A stretch of DNA of 64,000 bases from Variovorax sp. HW608 (GTDB lineage: Bacteria > Pseudomonadota > Gammaproteobacteria > Burkholderiales > Burkholderiaceae_C). Numbering within the stretch: the first letter of the stretch is position 1; each line of letters opens with the position of its first letter. Below the pieces are notes generated by a model that did not search any database, was not told the DNA's origin, and saw only the letters and a program-made list of their open reading frames with translations. The translations under genes were made by a program, and so were the position numbers. The stretch spans positions 620,001 to 684,000 of the forward strand of contig NZ_LT607803.1 of NCBI RefSeq assembly GCF_900090195.1, written 5' to 3'. Of the stretch, positions 9,330 to 16,552 are shown piece by piece.

Positions 9330-9361
9330 GCCGGTAATCGTGAGGACCGTTTAATGCGAAG
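9330..9361 (+). repeat. RIT left terminal inverted repeat (32 bp)
   Basis: Starts GCCGGTAATCGTGAGGACCG and ends with TTTAATGCGAAG. It is the exact reverse complement of 13186-13217. Confidence 0.9.
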
Positions 9362-9446
9362 CAGAGTCACCCCCACTGCGGCACCACTCTGAACACCCCT
9401 TCCATCAGAAGGTCACCTGCTCGTCATTTGGCGGTTTCGTCTATGC

Positions 9447-9474
9447 CCTTGATCGGGATGCATCCCGATCAAGG
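9447..9474 (+). promoter_or_regulatory. 28-bp perfect palindrome covering the ribosome site of the first recombinase
   Basis: Half-site CCTTGATCGGGATG followed directly by its complement CATCCCGATCAAGG. The right arm contains the AAGG of the AAGGAG Shine-Dalgarno (9471-9476) that serves the ATG at 9484. As RNA this would fold into a 14-bp stem hiding the ribosome site; as DNA it is a classic operator. Either way it is well placed to limit recombinase production. Confidence 0.7.
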
Positions 9475-9483
9475 AGACACGCC

Positions 9484-10752
9484 ATGTTTGACCGCGTTTC
9501 GCCACAGCATGCTGCGCTGCTGAGGCAACTTAAGCACCAACTCGTTGACACCGGTTACAGCTCAGGCGCGATCCGACGCCAATGCGCCGTCGCTGCGAAC
9601 TTCCTTCGCTACCTCGAGCGGCGCAAGCTCGCTGTCGCAGATCTGCAGCCGCTGCACGAGGAGCAGTACCTGCGCTGCGAGCAACGACGATTCCAGCGAC
9701 GCCACGGACACGCGCCGCGGTCTATGGGAAGCTGGCGCGGCTCGCACAGCGCAGGCATCCACCAACTGATGCGGATGGTCATGGGCCGATGGCCGCCTGA
9801 GCCCTCGCCAGGCAATGAATTCGAGGCATTTGCCCACTCGCTTTGTGATGAGTTCGCTCAGTGGCTCGAGCAGGACAGGGGGATGGCCGCCGAGACCATT
9901 GACGACCTGGTCGCCGAGGCGCGGCGGTTCATGTGCTGGCGTCACGGCCAACAGTCGTTGGCCGACGAGCTGCGTTCGCTGAGCACCGCTGACATCGACG
10001 CGTACCAGCAGGCGCGGGCGCCTTCGTTGCGGCGCGTCTCACGCAAGTCGCTGGCCCAGCGGTTGCGCAGCTTTCTGCGCTTCCTGCACGCCAGTGGTAG
10101 AACGCCCGACGAGCTGGCCAGCCGCGTGTTGGCGCCGACACTCTACGCGCTGGAGTCGATCCCTTCGGCGCTATCGGTGCAGCAGATCAACGACGTCGTG
10201 CGGATCTGCCGCGCCGACCGCTCGCCGACAGGGCTGCGCGACCACGCCATCGTATTGCTGCTCGCTAATTATGGGCTGCGTGCCGGGGAGATCGTTCGGC
10301 TGCGGCTGGAAGACATCGACTGGCGAGGCGATCAACTGTTCGTGCGGCATTCCAAGACCGGCGCGCAATCGGTGCTGCCGCTGCTGCCGGCGGTCGGATC
10401 CGCGCTGCTCGCCTATCTGCGCCACGGTCGGCCCGCAACAGGTGCTCGCGAGATCTTCATTCGCGCACGTGCACCCTATCGGCGCTTTGCCAGCGGATCC
10501 AGTCTGTACGCGCAGCTCCAACGACGGCTCAACGCCGCCGGCGTGCAAACCGACGGCAAGCGGGGTCCTCATGCCTTCCGGCACGCGCGCGCGGTCAGCC
10601 TGCTGCGCAGTGGAGTCCCACCGAAGGTCATTGGCGATGTGCTGGGACATCGATCCGCAGCATCGACAGCGCCGTATCTGAAGCTCGCTGTGGACGAGTT
10701 GCGCGATGTGGCTCTGGAGATCGATGAACTCATTGGGGAGGGCGCGCGATGA
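9484..10752 (+). CDS. tyrosine recombinase, first of the RIT trio
   Basis: A 422-aa phage-integrase family recombinase. The C-terminal catalytic domain shows Arg I in Y-G-L-R-A-G-E-I-V-R-L, the Lys in H-S-K-T-G-A, the H-x-x-R box in G-P-H-A-F-R-H, a late His in L-G-H-R-S-A-A-S-T and the nucleophilic Tyr in A-P-Y-L-K-L. The N-terminal part is the usual SAM-like DNA-binding region. The start is fixed by AAGGAG seven bases upstream. Its TGA overlaps the ATG of the second recombinase, implying coupled translation. All catalytic residues are present, so it appears functional. Confidence 0.9.
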   Translation: MFDRVSPQHAALLRQLKHQLVDTGYSSGAIRRQCAVAANFLRYLERRKLAVADLQPLHEEQYLRCEQRRFQRRHGHAPRSMGSWRGSHSAGIHQLMRMVMGRWPPEPSPGNEFEAFAHSLCDEFAQWLEQDRGMAAETIDDLVAEARRFMCWRHGQQSLADELRSLSTADIDAYQQARAPSLRRVSRKSLAQRLRSFLRFLHASGRTPDELASRVLAPTLYALESIPSALSVQQINDVVRICRADRSPTGLRDHAIVLLLANYGLRAGEIVRLRLEDIDWRGDQLFVRHSKTGAQSVLPLLPAVGSALLAYLRHGRPATGAREIFIRARAPYRRFASGSSLYAQLQRRLNAAGVQTDGKRGPHAFRHARAVSLLRSGVPPKVIGDVLGHRSAASTAPYLKLAVDELRDVALEIDELIGEGAR

Positions 10753-12116
10753 ACACCTGGCCTGACGACGACTCTGCGATCGAGCGGCATCTGAAGCACC
10801 TGAAGCTGCGCAGCCGCGACACAGTAGCGGTCTACCGGTGCGTGCTACGCGGGTTTCAGCGCTTCGTGCGCGAGCGTGACGACCCGAGCGTCGGCATCGC
10901 GACGCTGCAGGCCTGGCTGCGCGATCGTACGGCGCACTGGCAGTCATATCTGGTGCTGCATAGGGCGCGCATCGTCGATCGCTTCCTCGACTTCCTGCAG
11001 TCCGAAGCGGCGATCCCGATCAACCCCCTTGCCCAGCTGCGCGAGCGCTACGCTCAACGATGGAGCACCCCGGTCGTGCGTGCGCTGTTTGCGGCCGATC
11101 CACACGGCACGCTCGAAGCCCTGCGCCCGCCGCCACGGTTCGCCAGCTTTCTGGGCGACATGCTGCGCCGGCACGTCGAGCTGATGCGCGCCATCGGCTA
11201 CCGCTATGAGACGCAGTCGGCGCGCCTGCTGCGTTTCGATCGCTTCCTGCAAGGCCGCCCGGAGCTCGCCGGCCAACCGCCGAAGGTGCTGCTGCAGCAG
11301 TGGGCGGCACAGAGCCGGACGCTGAACGACGCCTGGGAGTGCGAACAGACGGCGCGCACAGTCGCGCGCGCCTGGCGACGACTCGATCCGACCATCGATC
11401 TGCCTCCGCCGGATCGGCGGCTCAAGCGTTGCGCCAAGCAGCAACAGCGCCGCCCCTACATCTACTCCCCGCAGGAGCTACGCCTATTGCTCGACACCGC
11501 GGGAAGCTTTCCGTCCCCGTGCGCACCCCTGCGCCCGCACGCGCTTCACACCATGCTCGTGCTCGCTGGCTGCGCCGGGCTGCGGCTGGGCGAACTCGCG
11601 CGCCTCGATCTGCGCGACGTCGACTTGGACGCCGGTCTACTCGAAGTGCGCGAGACGAAGTTCTTCAAGTCCCGAGTGCTGCCGCTCAGCGGCAGCGTGA
11701 TGGCCGTCTTGCGCGAGTATCTCGACGCCCGGCGCCGGGCCGGCGCACCGCAGGACGGCAGCAGCGGCCTGTTCTGGCATCAGCAGGCCGCGGGCCGCTA
11801 CTCGCGAGTGATGATCGAGAAGCTACTTGTCCGGGTTCTTCGGCGAGCCGGGCTCAAGCCGGATCGGGGCAGGTGCGGACCCCGCATCCACGATCTTCGT
11901 CACGTATTCGTCGTCTATCGCATGCTGGCGTGGTATCGACAGGGCATTTATCCGCAGGCGCGGCTGCCGTACCTGGCGACCTATCTCGGCCACAAGGACA
12001 TCCATTCGACGCTGGTGTACCTGACGGTGACTCAAGAGCTTCTGCAACTGGCCAGCGAGCGGTTCCGGCAACTGGCACTGCGCAAGCTGCACGCCACGAC
12101 GGGAGCAGCGCGATGA
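10749..12116 (+). CDS. tyrosine recombinase, second of the RIT trio
   Basis: A 455-aa recombinase starting inside the stop of its upstream neighbour (ATGA). Catalytic residues are visible in L-A-G-C-A-G-L-R-L-G-E-L-A-R-L (Arg I), R-I-H-D-L-R-H-V-F (H-x-x-R box), Y-L-G-H-K-D-I-H-S-T (His) and L-V-Y-L (Tyr). It has a longer N-terminal region than the third protein. In RIT elements the three proteins are thought to act together, but the division of labour is unknown. Its TGA overlaps the ATG of the third gene. Confidence 0.9.
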   Translation: MNTWPDDDSAIERHLKHLKLRSRDTVAVYRCVLRGFQRFVRERDDPSVGIATLQAWLRDRTAHWQSYLVLHRARIVDRFLDFLQSEAAIPINPLAQLRERYAQRWSTPVVRALFAADPHGTLEALRPPPRFASFLGDMLRRHVELMRAIGYRYETQSARLLRFDRFLQGRPELAGQPPKVLLQQWAAQSRTLNDAWECEQTARTVARAWRRLDPTIDLPPPDRRLKRCAKQQQRRPYIYSPQELRLLLDTAGSFPSPCAPLRPHALHTMLVLAGCAGLRLGELARLDLRDVDLDAGLLEVRETKFFKSRVLPLSGSVMAVLREYLDARRRAGAPQDGSSGLFWHQQAAGRYSRVMIEKLLVRVLRRAGLKPDRGRCGPRIHDLRHVFVVYRMLAWYRQGIYPQARLPYLATYLGHKDIHSTLVYLTVTQELLQLASERFRQLALRKLHATTGAAR

Positions 12117-13114
12117 AGCCGGTCGATCCGTTCCCTGCATTGCTGCACGCCTTCTTCTATGAGCGGCTGGTCCAACAGCGCAACGCCTCCGTGCACACGA
12201 TACGCTCGTACCGCGACGCGTGGCGACTGTTCCTGCGCTTCGTCGCCGCGCACCGACACTGCCGCGTCACCGACCTCACTCTGCCGGCGCTGAGCGCCGG
12301 CGAAGTGGCTGCATTCTTGCAGTACAGCGAGTGCGATCGGAAGGTGTCGATCGGCACGCGCAACTGCCGGCTCGCGGCGCTACACAGCTTCTTCGCCTTT
12401 GTCGCCGAGCGCGAGCCTGCGGCCGTCGCGCAGTGCGCCGAGGTGCTGCGAATCCCCACCAAGAAGGCACCCAGGCCAGCCCACCGGGACCTCGAGCTGC
12501 ACGAGATCGAGGCGATCCTGGCGCAGCCCGACCGTGGCCGACTGGAGGGTCAACGCGACCACGCGTTGCTATGGTTCCTCTACAACACTGGTGCACGTAT
12601 TCAGGAGGCACTCGATGTCCGTGTCGCCGATGTTCGCTTCGATACACCACGTTGCGTTCGCCTGTTCGGCAAGGGCCGCAAGGAACGCATTTGTCCGCTG
12701 TGGCCGGAGACGGTCGACTTGCTCTCAGCACTGCTCGAGCGCCAGCCACGCACCGGTGATGAACTACTGTTCGTCAACCGCTACGGGGCACCTCTGGGCG
12801 CATCAGGCGTGCGGTTCAAGCTCGCGCAGTACGTCCGTGCCGCCACCCAAGTGATGCCAACGCTGGCATTGAAGAAGGTTTCGCCGCACGCGTTTCGGCA
12901 CGCTGCCGCGGTTCATCTACTCGCCGCTGGAGTCGATGTCGCCGTAATCCGCAGCTGGTTGGGCCATGCGAGCCTTGAGACCACCTATCACTACGCCCAA
13001 GCCAACCTGGACACCAAGCGCGAAGCACTGGAGCGGCTGCAGCCACCACCGACCAAGAAGTCTGCGCCTTGGCGACGCGATGCCAGCCTGCTCGCCTGGC
13101 TGGAATCGCTCTGA
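12113..13114 (+). CDS. tyrosine recombinase, third of the RIT trio
   Basis: A 333-aa XerC/D-like recombinase, the shortest of the three. The N-terminal SAM-like domain opens H-T-I-R-S-Y-R-D-A-W-R-L-F-L-R-F. Catalytic motifs are N-T-G-A-R-I-Q-E-A-L (Arg I), F-G-K-G-R-K-E-R (Lys), S-P-H-A-F-R-H-A-A-A (H-x-x-R), W-L-G-H-A-S-L-E-T-T-Y-H-Y (His and Tyr). Coupled to the second gene by an ATGA overlap. The gene ends about 70 bases before the right terminal repeat. Confidence 0.9.
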   Translation: MKPVDPFPALLHAFFYERLVQQRNASVHTIRSYRDAWRLFLRFVAAHRHCRVTDLTLPALSAGEVAAFLQYSECDRKVSIGTRNCRLAALHSFFAFVAEREPAAVAQCAEVLRIPTKKAPRPAHRDLELHEIEAILAQPDRGRLEGQRDHALLWFLYNTGARIQEALDVRVADVRFDTPRCVRLFGKGRKERICPLWPETVDLLSALLERQPRTGDELLFVNRYGAPLGASGVRFKLAQYVRAATQVMPTLALKKVSPHAFRHAAAVHLLAAGVDVAVIRSWLGHASLETTYHYAQANLDTKREALERLQPPPTKKSAPWRRDASLLAWLESL

Positions 13115-13129
13115 CTGCGTGCAGCCACC

Positions 13130-13194
13130 AATGCGAAGGAACTGTCCGTCTTGGGCGTGTTCGGATCCAGGGACCACATCAGTTCCTTCGCATT
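13130..13194 (+). repeat. 15-bp inverted repeat overlapping the RIT right end
   Basis: AATGCGAAGGAACTG at 13130-13144 and its exact complement at 13180-13194, separated by 35 bases. The right arm overlaps the inner part of the terminal repeat, so the right end carries an extra inverted copy of the ATGCGAAG recognition core. It could also act as a transcription stop after the third recombinase gene. Confidence 0.7.
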
Positions 13195-13217
13195 AAACGG
13201 TCCTCACGATTACCGGC
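13186..13217 (-). repeat. RIT right terminal inverted repeat (32 bp)
   Basis: Exact reverse complement of 9330-9361. Confidence 0.9.
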
Positions 13218-13244
13218 GAAATCAGTAGCTGCTGATTTCGCCGG
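13213..13244. repeat. near-perfect palindrome at the RIT right junction
   Basis: Arms CCGGCGAAATCAG and CTGATTTCGCCGG flank six bases. The left arm overlaps the last bases of the right terminal repeat; the right arm runs into istA sequence. No equivalent exists at the left junction, making the element ends asymmetric. Confidence 0.8.
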
Positions 13245-13847
13245 CACGCCGCCGTAAAAATGCAGTGCCCGCACCATGCCCTCGATCCAGTCGTCCAGGC
13301 GTTGCGTGGGCGTCGCGCAGGCGAACACGCAGCTGGAGGCGGCCATGGCCGAGACGAAGACCTGGGCGCGGGCGCCGTCGCTCAGCGCCACCGTGGAGCC
13401 GGCGTAGTCGATGAACATCTTCTCCCCAGCGCGCCGGTGCTGGCGCATCGAGCGCTTGAGCGTGGCGGCGAAGGCCTTGTAGTGCTCGCAGAACTGCGTG
13501 TAGCGCCAGGTGCGGCCCTGCGGATTCGCCTCCACGTATTCCTGCCACAGCAGCATCAGCGTGACGCCCTTGCGGTCGAGTTCGCGGTGGATGCGGCCCC
13601 AGTCGGGAACGACGACGGGCGAAGCGGCTTGCGAGCGGGGTTGCAGTGCCGTCGAGAGGTGCTGTTCGCCCCAGTGCTGGACGGTGTCCCAGTCGAGGCC
13701 GGCGGCGGTGGCCAGTCCGACGTACTTGGCCACGACGCCCTTGGAGATCTTCAACGTGGCGGCGACTTGCTCGTGCGAGAGCTGCGCGTGCCACTTCAGG
13801 CGGAGAACATCTTTGATCATGCGTAGAGAGAGTTGTTGCTTGGGCAT
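13239..13847 (-). pseudogene. istA: istA, 5' part (split by the RIT element)
   Basis: The first 203 codons of the IS21 transposase. Visible features are an N-terminal helix-turn-helix (L-S-H-E-Q-V-A-A-T-L-K-I-S-K-G-V-V), the first catalytic Asp in M-F-I-D-Y-A-G-S-T-V, and R-A-L-H-F-Y-G-G-V-P-A just before the insertion point. After the break the frame continues about 20 codons into the RIT element before a stop. The remaining 304 codons are at 8414-9328. Confidence 0.9.
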
Positions 13848-13953
13848 CCGCGGCTCGAGGGCAAAAACCGTCGAGGGTAGGAGGCCCGGGGTTGCGTTCT
13901 CTACGCAGCACTGCCGGTGGGACCAGCGCCCTTGTTATGGGGCGCCGTCACGG

Positions 13954-14085
13954 CGGTCACGATCGCCGAAATGGCCGGTCACGATCCCGAAACGGTCGGT
14001 CACGATGAGCCGAAATGCAGGTTCGGTCACGATGACCGAAATGCGCGGTCACGATGCCGAAATCGGCGGTCACGATGAACCGAAA
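13954..14085. repeat. right-end IS21 repeat array (6 units)
   Basis: Six copies of CGGTCACGAT-N(1-4)-CCGAAA, the inverted counterparts of the left-end units. Confidence 0.85.
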
Positions 14086-14091
14086 TACGCA

Positions 14092-14432
14092 GCCTGCTCA
14101 ACGGCCGCAAGGCGACTACGCACTGGTTCGTGTACGACGCAATCGAGAAGAACTTCCCAGAGATCGAACTCGTACGTGACGCCCGGGTGGTGATCGACGG
14201 CAACGTGTTCACCAGCGGTGGCGTCACTGCTGGCATCGAACTGGGCATCAGGCTCCTCGAGGAAGCGAAGGGAAGCCGAGTGGCCGCGACCACCGAGCTT
14301 GCCATGTGCTACGACCCCCAGCCGCCCTTTGGAACCGGCAGCCCGAGCAAGGCGGGTCCCGACCTGCTCAAAGCGGCCATCAAGTATGCGGAGAAGATTG
14401 GCACGGAAAAGCTGTGGCTGGCCGCCGCCTGA
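14092..14432 (+). pseudogene. 5'-truncated DJ-1/PfpI family protein
   Basis: Coding sequence starts abruptly at the right IS end with L-L-N-G-R-K-A-T-T-H-W and continues D-A-R-V-V-I-D-G-N-V-F-T-S-G-G-V-T-A-G-I-E-L. This is the C-terminal half of a DJ-1/PfpI (isonitrile-hydratase-like) domain. The N-terminal half with the nucleophilic Cys is missing. A GTG at 14130 could in principle start a 100-aa product, but it would lack the active site. Confidence 0.8.
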
Positions 14433-14457
14433 TTGCCGTCAAGCGACGGCGCAATCA
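14430..14457 (+). terminator. hairpin after the DJ-1 remnant
   Basis: TGATTGCCGTC, loop AAGC, then GACGGCGCAATCA, with a two-base bulge. It begins at the stop codon of the truncated gene. There is no T-run, so intrinsic termination is uncertain. Confidence 0.35.
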
Positions 14458-14555
14458 GATATGAGCCAGGCTCCGCTTGCGAGGTGGAGCCTTGCCCGTA
14501 GTGAACTTATCGCCAGGGCGGAAACCTGCCTTGGCCAAGAAATTGGTGAGGACAT

Positions 14556-15197
14556 ATGAACACACCTGTCATCATTGGCGGGATTGCTGCCCCCGATTCG
14601 GACTTGGCGCGCAAGGCTGCGGCGCTCGCAAAGCAGGCCCATACGCCGACGATTCTTAATCACGTTCATCGAACGTACTGGTTTGCCGAGTTTCTGGCCA
14701 AGAAGCGCGAGATGAAGTTCGATCATGAACTCGTGTATGTAGCCTCTCTGCTTCATGATCTTGGTCTTTCGCACGATCACGCGGCAGATAAGCGCTTCGA
14801 AGTGGACAGTGCGGATGCGGCTAGCCGGTTCTTGCACGCCCATGACTATCCGTCGGAAAAGACTAGTATCGTTTGGGATGCCATTGCACTTCACTCGGCG
14901 GCCGATATCGCCGATCGCAGGGAGCCTGAGGTCGCCCTGGTCCATTTCGGTGCGCATGTCGACGTCATGGGCCTGAGAATGGAAGAGATTTCTCCGCAGC
15001 TCATCGACGATACGCTTGCCTTGTATCCGCGTGTAGGGTTCAAGAAGGCATTCACTGAGGCGCTCGCGGAAGTGGCGCGGAAGAAGCCGCATACTGCGAT
15101 TGGAACGGGTCTCGCCGATATCGGTCGTCGCCTTGTTCCGGACCTCCACGTTCCGAACGTCTGCGACCTGTTGCTTTTCGCGCCTTTCCAGAGTTAA
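14556..15197 (+). CDS. HD-domain hydrolase, cyanamide-hydratase-like (copy 1)
   Basis: A 213-aa HD-superfamily protein. Metal-ligand candidates include H-V-H-R-T-Y-W, the H-D pair in A-S-L-L-H-D-L-G-L, and later L-H-S-A-A-D-I and A-H-V-D-V-M-G. The overall layout (HRT-W-F-A-E-F near the start, LLHDLG, VWDAIALH) matches small HD proteins annotated as cyanamide hydratase-like. The real substrate is not known. A close paralogue of equal length lies at 19159-19800. It precedes a GlxA-type regulator by 10 bases, so the two may be co-expressed. Confidence 0.8.
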   Translation: MNTPVIIGGIAAPDSDLARKAAALAKQAHTPTILNHVHRTYWFAEFLAKKREMKFDHELVYVASLLHDLGLSHDHAADKRFEVDSADAASRFLHAHDYPSEKTSIVWDAIALHSAADIADRREPEVALVHFGAHVDVMGLRMEEISPQLIDDTLALYPRVGFKKAFTEALAEVARKKPHTAIGTGLADIGRRLVPDLHVPNVCDLLLFAPFQS

Positions 15198-15207
15198 GGC
15201 GGCCGGC

Positions 15208-16242
15208 ATGAAGTACGCCATGTCCTCGAAGTCTGATGCCTCGTCGGCGCAAACGCCGCGCAAAGTCGTTCTTGTGATTTTCGGCGGCGCGAAGCTCCTC
15301 GACATTACCGGTCCCATTCAGGTCTTCACAGAGGCACATCTCAAGAATGGTGCGCCTGCCTACCGGATTGAGATCGCATCGGAAGCGGGAGGTCCCGTTA
15401 CCACCGATTCCGGCGTAGTTTTGCAATCGGTGCGCCTCGAGGATGTCTTCGCCGAGGCCGTGGATACGCTGTTGATTGCGGGCGGGGACCTGGCCGCTCC
15501 GCCCAACGCTTCGGAGGCTTTGCGCACTTGCCTTGCCCGGAACCTGAACCGTCCCCGTCGCATCGGCTCCGTCTGTCTCGGTGCATTCACGCTCGCACAG
15601 ATCGGTGTGCTGGACGGCCGAGAAGCGACCACGCATTGGGCGGTCTGCGAGCGACTGCAGCGCGAGCATCCATCTGTCGTTGTGAAGCCCGATGCGATAT
15701 TCGTAGCTTCGGATGGAGTCTGGACCTCTGCAGGCGTGTCGGCCGGCATCGACATGGCGCTCGCCATGGTCGAGGAAGACCTCGGCCATGAAGTTGCGCT
15801 ACAACTCGCACGACTGTTGGTTCTGTATCTGAAACGACCCGGTGGACAATCGCAGTTCAGCTTTGAGCTTCGGCGGCAAATCCGAGACGCACGAGGTCGC
15901 TTCGACGATCTGCATCTCTGGATCAACGGCAATCTTACGAAGGACTTGTCCGTCCCCGTGCTCGCCGCTGCGGCCCATATGAGCCCCCGCAATTTCACAC
16001 GCGTCTATCAGCGCGAAACTGGCAAAAGTCCGGCACGTGCGATAGAGCAGATTCGGCTTGAAGCCGCACGTCGACTCCTCGAGGAAGGGGCTGATCCCAT
16101 CAAACAGATCGCGCACAACACCGGTTTTGGAGACGATGAACGGATGCGGCGGGCGTTCATCAAGGCGCTCGGAGTCTCCCCGCAAGACTATCGCAGCCGT
16201 TTTGGCAGATTGACGCAACCGGAGTCAGTGAACTTTGCCTGA
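15208..16242 (+). CDS. GlxA-family transcriptional regulator (DJ-1/PfpI + AraC HTH)
   Basis: A 344-aa regulator. Residues about 20-190 form a DJ-1/PfpI domain (V-V-L-V-I-F-G-G-A-K-L-L-D-I-T-G, S-V-C-L-G-A-F-T-L-A, G-R-E-A-T-T-H-W). Residues about 240-340 are an AraC-type double helix-turn-helix (A-A-A-H-M-S-P-R-N-F-T-R-V-Y and G-F-G-D-D-E-R-M-R-R-A-F). Proteins of this build act as ligand-sensing regulators rather than enzymes. AAGGCGG precedes the chosen ATG; another ATG four codons later is possible. Its neighbours suggest it controls the upstream HD gene, an inference from position only. Confidence 0.85.
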   Translation: MKYAMSSKSDASSAQTPRKVVLVIFGGAKLLDITGPIQVFTEAHLKNGAPAYRIEIASEAGGPVTTDSGVVLQSVRLEDVFAEAVDTLLIAGGDLAAPPNASEALRTCLARNLNRPRRIGSVCLGAFTLAQIGVLDGREATTHWAVCERLQREHPSVVVKPDAIFVASDGVWTSAGVSAGIDMALAMVEEDLGHEVALQLARLLVLYLKRPGGQSQFSFELRRQIRDARGRFDDLHLWINGNLTKDLSVPVLAAAAHMSPRNFTRVYQRETGKSPARAIEQIRLEAARRLLEEGADPIKQIAHNTGFGDDERMRRAFIKALGVSPQDYRSRFGRLTQPESVNFA

Positions 16243-16552
16243 GCGCTACGCGGTCCTCAAGGTCCCTCGAGGTGAAGAGGTGGAAACGCACCGCAGGCCG
16301 CGAGGCCCAGACATCGGCACCCGAGTGAGGCCGTGAAAGCGTGCGGTGTCGAGCTTTCGGAGCTTGCGCCCCCGCGGTCGGAGAATCGCTGCGCTACAGC
16401 AGATCCCAAAACTTGGATGCTCACTCACGAAGGCTAAATGCGAGCATATCCTCGTATTCAGAGTGGTCTTGCAAGCGGAGATGCGTGGATGTGGGCTGAA
16501 GTCATACACTTTCGATCAGAGCATATGCTCTTAAATGGAAAGGACACAGACC
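16243..16552 (+). other. 310-base gap without a gene; operator and 5' region of the NmrA gene
   Basis: No credible coding frame was found. The right end contains a 14-bp palindrome and the AAGGA ribosome site of the next gene. Confidence 0.6.
16518..16531. promoter_or_regulatory. perfect palindrome, putative operator
   Basis: AGAGCATATGCTCT lies 21 bases before the start codon of the NmrA-like gene. The same GCATATGC core occurs at 19846-19853, just upstream of the second HD gene. The MarR regulator encoded two genes downstream is a plausible binder. Confidence 0.55.

Larger units (their letters stand above)
9329..13238 (+). mobile_element. RIT element (three tandem tyrosine recombinases) inserted in istA
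   Basis: A 3,910-bp block that splits istA cleanly. It carries three consecutive tyrosine recombinase genes whose stops and starts overlap as ATGA, the defining layout of recombinase-in-trio (RIT) elements. Perfect 32-bp inverted repeats (9330-9361 and 13186-13217) mark the two sides. The right side has an additional near-perfect palindrome (13213-13244) that is absent on the left. The six bases CCGGCG, read in the istA direction, occur at both junctions and could be a strand-exchange overlap or a short target duplication. There is no cargo besides the recombinases. Confidence 0.85.
7405..14091 (-). mobile_element. IS21-family insertion sequence (istA/istB), interrupted by a RIT element
   Basis: Both ends start with the same 12 bases, TGCGTATTTCGG, giving the 5'-TG...CA-3' termini usual for IS21-family elements. 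Inward of each end lie repeated TTTCGG-N-ATCGTGACCG units (four on the left, six on the right) that would be transposase-binding sites. The genes istA (split) and istB lie on the minus strand. Without the nested element the IS would be about 2.8 kb. Bases outside the two ends (CCGAG on the left, GCCTG on the right) do not match, so no target duplication is seen. The element separates two unrelated gene stumps. Confidence 0.9.

Noticed and set aside
13954..14085. Regularly spaced repeats resembling a small CRISPR array.
   Set aside because: Units are separated by only a few bases, and matching inverted units occur at the other IS end. They are transposase-binding repeats.
15100..15207. In-frame extension of the GlxA regulator upstream of 15208.
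   Set aside because: It overlaps the end of the HD gene and reads as noise; the family start and ribosome site fit 15208.
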